Assembly: GCF_001421015.2 (NCBI RefSeq)
Contig: NZ_CP013023.1
Location: 1,106,001-1,170,000, forward strand
Source: Paenibacillus bovis
GTDB lineage: Bacteria; Bacillota; Bacilli; Paenibacillales; Paenibacillaceae
Length of the DNA: 64,000 bases
Direction of reading: 5' to 3'
Below, in pieces: positions 8,168 to 15,915 of the stretch; position 1 is the stretch's first letter, and each line of letters starts with the position of its first letter. The position numbers and the translations under genes were made by a program. The notes under the pieces were generated by a model, which saw only the letters and a program-made list of their open reading frames with translations, was not told where the DNA came from and did no database searches.

Positions 8168-8494
8168 TGTGATGTTTTGGGTAGCCTTTTAATATTCTAT
8201 ATTTCACATTCCACATTCCATATTCAGTCAAGGAGGACACACAGTAACAATGAAAGCAAGATATTAAAATAGAAAGAACCCGGATCAATCGCCCGGGTTC
8301 TGCATATCCATATGATCGCTATCTACCTATAAGTTCATAGACAATACCTATAAATCGCTGGGTCTTGTAAGCTTATAAAATCATATTGTATTCCATTCCA
8401 TATTCGCTTTTATATGCGTAACAGTAAATCCAATATTGGCGTATGGCTCCGTGCATATAACGAGCTGAATACCAATGGTCAATCGCCGAATGTC
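8168..8494. other. Intergenic stretch without a gene
   Basis: AT-rich. It holds the ldh terminator (8262-8301) and an isolated AAGGAGG followed by a five-codon frame (ATG at about 8250) that is unlikely to be meaningful. Nothing else was seen. Confidence 0.5.
8262..8301 (-). terminator. Terminator downstream of ldh
   Basis: Read on the minus strand: AGAACCCGG(G) loop CCGGGTTCT followed by TTCTATTTT. It lies about 190 bp beyond the ldh stop. Confidence 0.7.
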
Positions 8495-9451
8495 CTACAC
8501 CATCACCTGAACCTGTTCAATAGCCGAGCGGATCACTTGGCAGGAATGATGGAACTGGCGCTGTTCATGTTCTTCCAGACGAAGTTCAATGATTTCCTGG
8601 ATACCTTCTCCGGAAATAATAGCCGGTACGCCTGCGCATACATTCTGCTCGTTATACTCGCCATCGAGAATAGCGGAGACTGCGATAATCCGGTGCTCAT
8701 CGTACAGAATCGAGCGGGCGATATGGGCGAGGGCATTGCCGATCCCGAACTGGGTGTGGCCTTTGCGGGTGAAAATTTCCCAGCCTGCATCCCTTGTCTT
8801 GAGCGCGACATCATCCAGACTCAGCTCCGGGAAGCGCAGCGCATGCTGTTCCATAATATGCAGCAGCGGCTTGCCGCCAATCGTCACATGCGACCAGGCG
8901 ACAAATTGGGATTCGCCATGTTCACCGAGTACATAGCCGTGGACGCTGCGTGGATCGATAGAGAACACATCGGACAGAATCGTTTTGAGGCGGGAAGAAT
9001 CGATAGAGGTACCTGTACCAATAATACGTTCGCGCGGCAGACCGGAGTACTGCCATGTGAGGTAAGTGACCACGTCTACCGGATTGGCCGCGATAATAAA
9101 TATGCCGTCAAATCCACTGGCCATGATCGGATCGGTAATGTCGCGTACGATCTCGGACGCTTCATGTAGCAGGGTCATGCGGTCTTGTCCTGGTTTGGGA
9201 TTGGGACCTGCTGTAATGATGACAATATCCATATCTCCGCAGTCATGCAGTGTACCAGCGTATACTTTGGTACGATGGGACGTAAAGTCCATGCAGTGCG
9301 ACAGATCGAGCGCCTGGGCAACCGCCTTCTCATGGGTGCGTCCCACCATCATAATCTCGTCGGCAATCGACTGGTTAATCATTGAATAGGCACATCCTGC
9401 TCCGACCATTCCTACGCCGACAATTGCTACTTTTCTGTTCTTTTTACCCAC
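8495..9451 (-). CDS. ldh: L-lactate/2-hydroxyacid dehydrogenase, LDH family
   Basis: A 318-residue NAD-dependent enzyme reducing a 2-oxoacid. The Rossmann motif VGVGMVGAGCAYSM is at residues 11-24. The catalytic His is in GEHGES (H178), with the Asp/Arg pair in TSIDSSR (D151, R154). The mobile-loop arginine is kept (R91). The substrate loop is unusual: it reads AGPNPKPGQDR where classical LDH has AGANQKPGETR, so the specificity residue Gln102 is replaced by Pro85. It may prefer another 2-oxoacid, as hydroxyisocaproate dehydrogenases do. A GTG start with AGGAGGG upstream is well supported. A weak Rex-like site lies upstream. Confidence 0.85.
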   Translation of the reverse strand: MGKKNRKVAIVGVGMVGAGCAYSMINQSIADEIMMVGRTHEKAVAQALDLSHCMDFTSHRTKVYAGTLHDCGDMDIVIITAGPNPKPGQDRMTLLHEASEIVRDITDPIMASGFDGIFIIAANPVDVVTYLTWQYSGLPRERIIGTGTSIDSSRLKTILSDVFSIDPRSVHGYVLGEHGESQFVAWSHVTIGGKPLLHIMEQHALRFPELSLDDVALKTRDAGWEIFTRKGHTQFGIGNALAHIARSILYDEHRIIAVSAILDGEYNEQNVCAGVPAIISGEGIQEIIELRLEEHEQRQFHHSCQVIRSAIEQVQVMV

Positions 9452-9472
9452 GTTGTACAGCCCTCCTGCTAT

Positions 9473-9504
9473 TTATAATCATGATATACTTTCTACCATG
9501 TCAA
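9473..9504 (-). promoter_or_regulatory. ldh: Probable ldh promoter
   Basis: Minus strand TTGACA (9504-9499) followed 17 to 20 bp later by TGATTATAA. The -35 is perfect but the -10 is poor and its exact register is unclear. Confidence 0.4.
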
Positions 9505-9596
9505 AAATTACATAAATTAAATCAGAAAGAATACATATTTGAATGTCAATTTACTTTCCATATCTACTATTATACATACTTTTACCAGAATGATAA

Positions 9597-9614
9597 TAAG
9601 GAAATATGTCACAA
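9597..9614 (-). promoter_or_regulatory. Rex-like site upstream of ldh
   Basis: Minus strand TTGTGACATATTTCCTTA matches 14 of 18 positions of the Rex consensus TTGTGAAATATTTCACAA. One half-site is good and the other poor. Rex control of ldh is well known in Gram-positives, but the distance (about 145 bp upstream of the start) is large. Confidence 0.3.
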
Positions 9615-9990
9615 TAATTAACTTATTGCTTAAAAAAGATAGGAAATGGGTCTGGTATTCTATCCGTACAGAGATAAAAGCGAACAATACTGTCTATTTG
9701 TTTTTTGGAAAGCGAAATTAAAAAGAAAACAAACTGTCCAAAATAAAAAGCTCACCTATAAAAGAACAAGTTAACAATACATTTAAGCCAAAATGATCTA
9801 TACCAGGAGGATAAACAAGGAGTTAACAACACAGACATGATATAGAAATAGATAAATTTCATCTTAATTTCAGGTAGAAAGGGTAATAATAAAAGGTGGC
9901 ATGCCAATAATACTGGATAACGGGATGATTGGGCATGCGGATGTTCTATATTATGGAACGCAGATACTTATACTTTTGGGAGGAATCAAC

Positions 9991-11007
9991 ATGGCTGAAG
10001 AACAAAATGAATATATTGCACTGGCGAGTCGCCCGCAGGGTACACCTCAAATGGAGAACTTTTCGTTTAACAAGGCAGAACTGGGTAATCCGGAAGAAGG
10101 ACAGCTGTTAGTGAAAACACTGTACGTCTCTGTCGATCCTTATATGCGTGGGCGGATGAAAGATGCCAAATCCTATGCGGCACCATTTCAGGTTGGAGAG
10201 CCGATTACCGGCGGGTCGGTCGGCAAGGTTCTGAGCAGCAAGCATCCTGATTACCAGGAAGGCGATATTATCGCAGGCGGCTGGGGCTGGCAGCGATATG
10301 CGATTGTAGACGGGAAAGGTCAGCGCAAAGTCGATCCGGAACTGGCTCCGATCACTACAGCGCTTGGCGTACTCGGCATGACCGGATTGACTGCGTATTA
10401 CGGTACACTGCGTATCGGGAATCCGCAGCCGGGCGAGACGATGGTCGTATCCGGCGCAGGCGGTGCGGTCGGCATGATCGCCGGACAGATCGGCAAAATC
10501 AAAGGCGCACGTGTCGTGGGCATCTCCGGTTCGGATGAGAAGAACCGATATCTCAAGGAAGAACTGGGCTTTGACGAAGTGATTAACTACAAAACAGATC
10601 AGCCGATTCGCGAAGCACTGCAAAAAGCATGCCCGGACGGTATCGATGTCTATTTTGAAAATGTGGGCGGGGATATTACTGATGCTGTAATCGAGCAGCT
10701 CAACCGTAATGCGCGTATTCCACTGTGCGGACAAATCTCGCTCTATAATCAGGAGAATCCGGAGCTTGGACCACGTATTTTGCCGGCACTGCTGACCCGT
10801 ACCGTACTGCTCAAAGGCTTCCTCGTAGGCGATTACGCCGATGAGAATGTACAGGCCCTGCAGGAACTGGGACAATGGGTACGTGAAGGCAAGCTCAAAT
10901 ACAAGGAAAATATTGTAGAAGGATTCGACCGCATTCCAGAAGCTTTCCTCGGACTGTTCACCGGCGAGAACCTGGGTAAACAGCTGGTCAAAGTAGCAGA
11001 AGAATAA
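9991..11007 (+). CDS. yfmJ: NADPH-dependent alkenal/quinone reductase, YfmJ-like
   Basis: A zinc-free medium-chain dehydrogenase/reductase of the leukotriene B4 12-hydroxydehydrogenase type, acting on alpha,beta-unsaturated carbonyls or quinones. Visible are VKTLYVSVDPYMRGRM near residue 45, the nucleotide-binding glycine motif VVSGAGGAVGMIAGQIGKIKGARVVGISGS in the middle, then YFENVGG. The sequence closely follows B. subtilis YfmJ along its length (338 aa here). The ATG at 9991 has GGGAGGA at ideal spacing; upstream in-frame codons lack one. It is monocistronic, ending in two terminator-like hairpins. Confidence 0.92.
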   Translation: MAEEQNEYIALASRPQGTPQMENFSFNKAELGNPEEGQLLVKTLYVSVDPYMRGRMKDAKSYAAPFQVGEPITGGSVGKVLSSKHPDYQEGDIIAGGWGWQRYAIVDGKGQRKVDPELAPITTALGVLGMTGLTAYYGTLRIGNPQPGETMVVSGAGGAVGMIAGQIGKIKGARVVGISGSDEKNRYLKEELGFDEVINYKTDQPIREALQKACPDGIDVYFENVGGDITDAVIEQLNRNARIPLCGQISLYNQENPELGPRILPALLTRTVLLKGFLVGDYADENVQALQELGQWVREGKLKYKENIVEGFDRIPEAFLGLFTGENLGKQLVKVAEE

Positions 11008-11113
11008 AAGAATCACGTTATGTTGTCTTGTCTGGAATGGTTCTGTGAGAGAATGTACAGGTAATACACGTTTTGTCACTTCATGCAATTCGGAATAATC
11101 CATCAGGCAGGAG

Positions 11114-11176
11114 AAAAGGCAGATTGGTTAGCCAATAGTCTACACTTCCTTCTATGATCGTACTGCCTTTCTTTTT
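11114..11176 (+). terminator. Terminator after the yfmJ-like gene
   Basis: AAAAGGCAG ... CTGCCTTTCTTTTT with an inner ATTGG/CCAAT stem. A plausible intrinsic terminator with a long loop. Confidence 0.6.
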
Positions 11177-11216
11177 CCAATTGCAGCAGACCCAATAAAA
11201 ACGCATTAGGCCAAAT

Positions 11217-11259
11217 AAAAAAGCTAGCCACCGGATCAGACCGGATGGCTAGCTTTTTG
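11217..11259. terminator. Bidirectional terminator
   Basis: AAAAAGCTAGCCA ... TGGCTAGCTTTTT with an inner CCGG/CCGG stem and A/T runs on both sides, between the convergent yfmJ-like and ccdC-like genes. Confidence 0.9.
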
Positions 11260-11316
11260 ATGATATAAGTTCATTTTGATAATGATATAGTTTGTTTTGA
11301 TGCTAATCCAGGTTGC

Positions 11317-11829
11317 TTATGCGGTTGGTTTGGAATCTGCAGCTTCGGTAATTTTGCGATACTTGCGGAACATATCGAGCCGCCAGTGCAGCAGTGTACC
11401 AAAAGCGAGAATAAAGAACACACCTGCTGTCTGCGGGATGGTGATGTAATGCTCGATAAAACGGTGCAGCAGCAGACGAATCAGCAGCAGTCCGATCAGA
11501 ATAAACAAAAAGCTTTTGGAGCGCTGTACGACTACATCGGTTCCGTTATGCTCAAACCGGGTTCCGCGAATCAGCGGATACGAGAAAATAAACCAGCCCA
11601 CCAGAAAAGCACCCAACGCCCATAGCCAGGACACCCGGAAATCCGGCACCACAAACATGAAAAAGCCGGTACTCATGCCAAGCGGCGGGATCAGAATCTT
11701 TTTGGCGTTAACTGGTCGATGATTGGTGCGGGAACGTACAAGAATAGCGGTCAGAGCAATAACCAGCAGACCGACAGTAGAACCTATCTGTAAAAAGGAG
11801 GGACTGAATTGTAACATGATAAAGGACAA
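11317..11829 (-). CDS. CcdC-like membrane protein
   Basis: About 170 residues with five or so membrane segments. The stretches NAKKILIPPLGMSTGFFMFVVPDFRV and VVVQRSKSFLFILIGLLLIRLLL match the B. subtilis CcdC (YneJ) pattern. That gene sits in the ccdA cytochrome c maturation operon, but CcdC is not itself essential for cytochrome c and its function is unknown. Here it stands alone. The TTG at 11829 lies six bases after AGGAG; an ATG at 11817 is the alternative. The start is uncertain by four residues. Confidence 0.75.
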   Translation of the reverse strand: MSFIMLQFSPSFLQIGSTVGLLVIALTAILVRSRTNHRPVNAKKILIPPLGMSTGFFMFVVPDFRVSWLWALGAFLVGWFIFSYPLIRGTRFEHNGTDVVVQRSKSFLFILIGLLLIRLLLHRFIEHYITIPQTAGVFFILAFGTLLHWRLDMFRKYRKITEAADSKPTA

Positions 11830-12392
11830 ACCCCTCTCCTGAATATAAAATATGTTAAATTCCAAAATGATGTTGAATGACCTGTATCCAGTAGAATATC
11901 GAAAATGCAGTGAAATACTTTATTAGTATATCATATTTTGGGGAGCAACCCTATTGTGTGCGACAATCCATATTGAACATCTTTTGACAGCTTAAACAAT
12001 AGCGAAAAGCCTGCCGCATACAAGCTAATCCATATGAATATCGTCTTCGTACATAAGATATATGCTCCGATCCAACCTCTTACTTATACCCACACAATAC
12101 GCAGATTGCGTATTAGGTCCTATTTTTAGATTCTACTCGCCAACCGACATTATAGAAGAAAGTCTGCCCTTTATACCGACGATAAGTTAACGGATAGGCC
12201 GATCTCTAATACTTGTTCCAACACGAAAGTAAAGGTCCGCCCAATTCGATGGTTTATCAGGTCCACAGGAGCAGATTGGCACAATTGTGTTAAAATTAAA
12301 TTGCTATTGTTTTTAAAATAGTCCATTTATTGTTAATTATCATATAACAGCAACTATTTATTTTGTTCTATTTACTATACAAGGAGGAATCA
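11830..12392. other. Intergenic region ahead of the signalling/EPS operon
   Basis: About 560 bp, AT-rich near the right end. It contains the AAGGAGG box of the CheY-like gene (12381-12387). No gene, clear riboswitch or clean promoter was found, although a long leader is possible. It is the region to probe for control of the operon. Confidence 0.5.
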
Positions 12393-12785
12393 ATGATGTC
12401 ATCATATCAGATTTTAATTGCGGAGGATGAACCTGCGCTGCGTTTTTTGCTGCTGGAGACATTGGAAGACGAAGGGTACCAGGTTACAGAAGCCGAGGAT
12501 GGCGGACTGGCACGGGAGAAGCTGGCCGGGCAGTCTTATGATCTGATTATTCTTGATTATATGATGCCGGAAGCTACAGGGATCGAAGTATGTGAATGGC
12601 TGCGGGGCAGCGGTGGTATCAATGAAGATAAACCGGTCATTTTGTTGACTGCCAAAGCACAGGAGAAGGATCGGATCCGGGCAGAACAGGCCGGGGTTAC
12701 CCTTTATATTTCCAAGCCATTTAGTCCGCTGCAGCTGCTGGATGCTGTGGAAGAATTGCTATCCGGTACGCAGAGGGATAACTGA
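12393..12785 (+). CDS. Single-domain response regulator (CheY-like)
   Basis: A stand-alone receiver domain. The acidic pair E11/D12, phospho-acceptor D55 in LIILDYMMP, the T/S switch (LLTAK) and K108 in YISKPF are all present. There is no output domain, so it should act by protein contact or as a phosphate shuttle. It is the first gene of a co-directional cluster. Its TGA overlaps the ATG of the hybrid kinase (TGATG), a sign of translational coupling. Two consecutive ATG codons (12393 and 12396) follow AAGGAGG; either could start. Confidence 0.92.
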   Translation: MMSSYQILIAEDEPALRFLLLETLEDEGYQVTEAEDGGLAREKLAGQSYDLIILDYMMPEATGIEVCEWLRGSGGINEDKPVILLTAKAQEKDRIRAEQAGVTLYISKPFSPLQLLDAVEELLSGTQRDN

Positions 12786-15700
12786 TGCAGGCCGGCGGGG
12801 GATTGGCACGCAGAATTGCCCGGTGGACGATCATTGTTTTTCTGATTTTTGGACTGATTGTATTTGCTGTGGAATGGACATTCAAGCAGCAGGTTTCGCA
12901 GATCACGGATCAGATTAATTACCATCTTGATCAGCAGAATCGCCTGCAAAAGATGGGGGAAGACTATCGCTCGACAGTATCGAATTTTCGGGCGTATCTG
13001 GCATATGACCGTGAAGATTTTCTGACAGCAGCCCGTACGGATCGGGATCAATTTCGCAGTGAACTGAACGATTATCGTACACAGCTGAGCCATAGTACGA
13101 CCATGACCGAACAGCTGGATGGATTGGTGCGTCAGAGCGAGGAGTATTTCAGTTATTTCCCGACGATTCAGCAGATGAAGCAGGAGGGCAACCAGACAGA
13201 GATTGAGCGTCTGTCCCAGACGACAAGCGCACTGGTCAAGACGGTTAATGGAGAAATGGAGCAGCTGATTGCTGCTGAACGCAACGAAGTTACTCTGCTG
13301 ATGCAAAAGAGCCAGCATCTCAATTCACTGGTGCTATTTATCCCGCTGGTATTTATTGCGCTCGGACTAATAGCGGCGCTGCTGCTGATCCGTTATCTAA
13401 GGGAATTGATCGTCAAGCCGGTCATACAGATGGAATCTGCCGTCCGTCATATCAGCCAGGGAGAACATGTACGGCTGGATCATCGGGTGAATGAAGACGA
13501 GATCGGCAGTCTTATGGATGGCATTAATCATATGAGTGACCAGTTACAGGAACGCCATCAGGAACTGGAAAAAACGCTGCAGCATATGGCAGAACAGCAT
13601 GATGAACTGGAAGCACAAAACGAGGAAATTCTGGTACAGCAGCATGAGCAGGAAGTCATTCTGGCCAAATTGACCGACCGGGAGAGACAGCTGCAATTAA
13701 TTAACTCTTATCAGGAAAAGCTGACCGGCTTTACAACAATGAGCGAATTTTTGGAGAGCAGTCTGCGCGCACTGCTGCAGGCAACCCATCATGATGCATT
13801 GATGCTCGTGATCCAGTCGGAGCAGGAAGCATCGGTATTTCATACGATTCATGCGATTGGGTGGCCCGGACATACAGAGCCGTCTCATCGCACCGGGTTA
13901 TTCGGTCCCGCACTCCAGGTGATGGAAGAAAAAAGACCGATTATACGCAGCCGGGTACTGAGCGGAGAAGAACGCGGCATTCATCTGGGCTATGAACGCG
14001 CAGATGATCATTACTATCCGCTCTGCGATGATCATATGAGAGTAATCGGTTTTCTTTTGCTGACGACCTATGGAAGTGCAGCCGTTCAGATACATGACAA
14101 AATGCTGACCGAAGGACTGGTTAATCAGTTCGGAATGGCCTATCAGGCACAGCTCGCAGGAGAAGAACGTCTCAAGCAGAGTATCCGCCTGGAAGAATTG
14201 AATGCCGAGCTGGAAGTGGAAAAGCTGATGATTCGTCAGCAGCGCGATACCATTCAGGAGATTATCGACTCGCTGCATGAAGGACTGGTGCTGTGCGACC
14301 AGGAAGGAACGGTTTCCTTTTCCAATGAGCAGGTAAGCCGTGTACTGCCGGATCTGCGTACAGGTGCAAGCATTATGGCGCTGGGCGATTATCTGGATAC
14401 ACATAGCGTTCATGCGGAGAATCTGAGTGCACAGATTCAGCAGGCTATCCAGGGAATGGAAAATGACTGGAAAACCCAGTTTTCCCTGCGCGGCCGTGAC
14501 GGCTCTATTTATTATCTGGAACTGTATATCAATACGATTACAGGAGCGGATATGAAGGAATATTATCTGCTGGTTTTCCGCGATCGTACCGAAGAAGAAC
14601 AGGCCGATCAGATGAAAAATGAATTTGTCAGCATCGTCTCACATGAGCTGCGTACGCCGCTGGCCAGTATTCTCGGTTTTGTGGAGATACTGCTGCATCG
14701 TGAAGTGAAACCTGAGAAATCACGCAAATACATGGAGACTATCCACCGGGAAGCGAATCGGCTATCCAATCTGATCAGCGATTTTCTGGATCTGCAGCGC
14801 ATGGAGTCCGGCAAGCAAAATTATACGCGGGTTCCATTTGATCTGAGACCGATTGTACATGATGTTGCCCGTCAGTGGGACGGCAAGCAGGAGCACCAGA
14901 TACAGATTATGCTGCCGGAAGATCCGTGTTTTGTCGATGCGGATACAGACCGGATCACCCAGGTGATGCACAATCTGATCAGCAATGCCATCAAGTATTC
15001 GCCGGGTCAGCCGCAGATTGATGTGCGGATTGTCGATGGTGGAACCGACTGGATCGCCGAGGTGCAGGATTACGGACTCGGCATACCGGACGAAGCCAAG
15101 GATAAAATGTTCGGTAAATTCTATCGGGTAGATAATTCGGATCGCCGCCAGATTGGCGGAACCGGACTGGGTCTGGCGATTGTACGTGAAATCGTACGCG
15201 ATCTAGGCGGGGACGTTTATTTTGATTCCCGTCTGGGTGAAGGCAGTACATTTGCAGTACGTTTACCCAAGTTCAATATCTCGCAGCTGGATAATAAAGT
15301 CGTAATTATCGAGGATGATGATAATCTGTCCGGTCTGATCCGGGCTACTTTTGAGGAACAGCAGTATGATATCCTGTCGCTGACGACAGCAGAAGCAGCC
15401 ATACTCAGCCTGGAGCAGAGCGAGAAGCCGCCGCTGCTGTGCATTGTAGATATTCAGCTGTCCGGCTCGCGCAGCGGCTGGGACTTTATCAGTATTCTCA
15501 AAAACCGGGAAGAAAGCCGCCATGTGCCTGTAATTGTCTCGTCTGCGCTGGATCAGCCGGGAGACTTTGCAGAGAAACCGAATGAAAAGTATTTGCAGAA
15601 GCCGTTTACGGTAGAGCGGATGAAAGAACTTGGTATTGCGCTAATTCAGAAGGGCACCCATACAACGGATGTGGTGATCGCCGGGCATAATGAACAGGTA

Positions 15701-15796
15701 ATTCAGTCGGCTTTGAAAAAGAATGGACTGCAGGCTGTGCACATGAAGGTCAACGAAGATTTTATTAGCGTAGATCTGCTGGGAGAAGAAGACTGA
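12785..15796 (+). CDS. Hybrid sensor histidine kinase with C-terminal receiver
   Basis: A 1003-residue membrane kinase. TM1 lies near 12-29, then an extracytoplasmic helical sensor of about 150 residues (CHASE3-like in length), then TM2 near 182-203. A HAMP segment and a coiled coil (255-310) follow. Next are a GAF-like region (310-450), a PAS-like region (490-600) and HisKA with H620 in SHELRTPL. The ATPase domain shows an N box (HNLISNAIKYSP) and G boxes (DYGLGIPD, GGTGLGLAIV). The terminal receiver has E843-D845, D889 and K939. Its phosphate could pass to the HPt of the next gene and on to the free receivers. Translationally coupled to the CheY-like gene. Confidence 0.93.
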   Translation: MQAGGGLARRIARWTIIVFLIFGLIVFAVEWTFKQQVSQITDQINYHLDQQNRLQKMGEDYRSTVSNFRAYLAYDREDFLTAARTDRDQFRSELNDYRTQLSHSTTMTEQLDGLVRQSEEYFSYFPTIQQMKQEGNQTEIERLSQTTSALVKTVNGEMEQLIAAERNEVTLLMQKSQHLNSLVLFIPLVFIALGLIAALLLIRYLRELIVKPVIQMESAVRHISQGEHVRLDHRVNEDEIGSLMDGINHMSDQLQERHQELEKTLQHMAEQHDELEAQNEEILVQQHEQEVILAKLTDRERQLQLINSYQEKLTGFTTMSEFLESSLRALLQATHHDALMLVIQSEQEASVFHTIHAIGWPGHTEPSHRTGLFGPALQVMEEKRPIIRSRVLSGEERGIHLGYERADDHYYPLCDDHMRVIGFLLLTTYGSAAVQIHDKMLTEGLVNQFGMAYQAQLAGEERLKQSIRLEELNAELEVEKLMIRQQRDTIQEIIDSLHEGLVLCDQEGTVSFSNEQVSRVLPDLRTGASIMALGDYLDTHSVHAENLSAQIQQAIQGMENDWKTQFSLRGRDGSIYYLELYINTITGADMKEYYLLVFRDRTEEEQADQMKNEFVSIVSHELRTPLASILGFVEILLHREVKPEKSRKYMETIHREANRLSNLISDFLDLQRMESGKQNYTRVPFDLRPIVHDVARQWDGKQEHQIQIMLPEDPCFVDADTDRITQVMHNLISNAIKYSPGQPQIDVRIVDGGTDWIAEVQDYGLGIPDEAKDKMFGKFYRVDNSDRRQIGGTGLGLAIVREIVRDLGGDVYFDSRLGEGSTFAVRLPKFNISQLDNKVVIIEDDDNLSGLIRATFEEQQYDILSLTTAEAAILSLEQSEKPPLLCIVDIQLSGSRSGWDFISILKNREESRHVPVIVSSALDQPGDFAEKPNEKYLQKPFTVERMKELGIALIQKGTHTTDVVIAGHNEQVIQSALKKNGLQAVHMKVNEDFISVDLLGEED

Positions 15797-15915
15797 TACT
15801 TCCTCCAAAATGGGTAATGAAACAGTAAAAGGAAATTATTCTGGATATGAAAACTGGCTGCTTCATAGGCGCTGTATTCTGATCGCGCAAATGCAGAACA
15901 GCCGGGGGAGGCAGT

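Larger units (their letters stand above)
9452..9990. other. AT-rich divergent intergenic region (ldh / yfmJ)
   Basis: About 540 bp with no credible gene. It holds the ldh promoter, a Rex-like motif and the ribosome binding site of the yfmJ-like gene. Short frames here have no ribosome binding site. Confidence 0.6.

Noticed and set aside
8414..9169. 251-codon plus-strand frame opposite ldh
   Set aside because: ldh on the other strand has all catalytic motifs and a proper start; this frame has no ribosome binding site.
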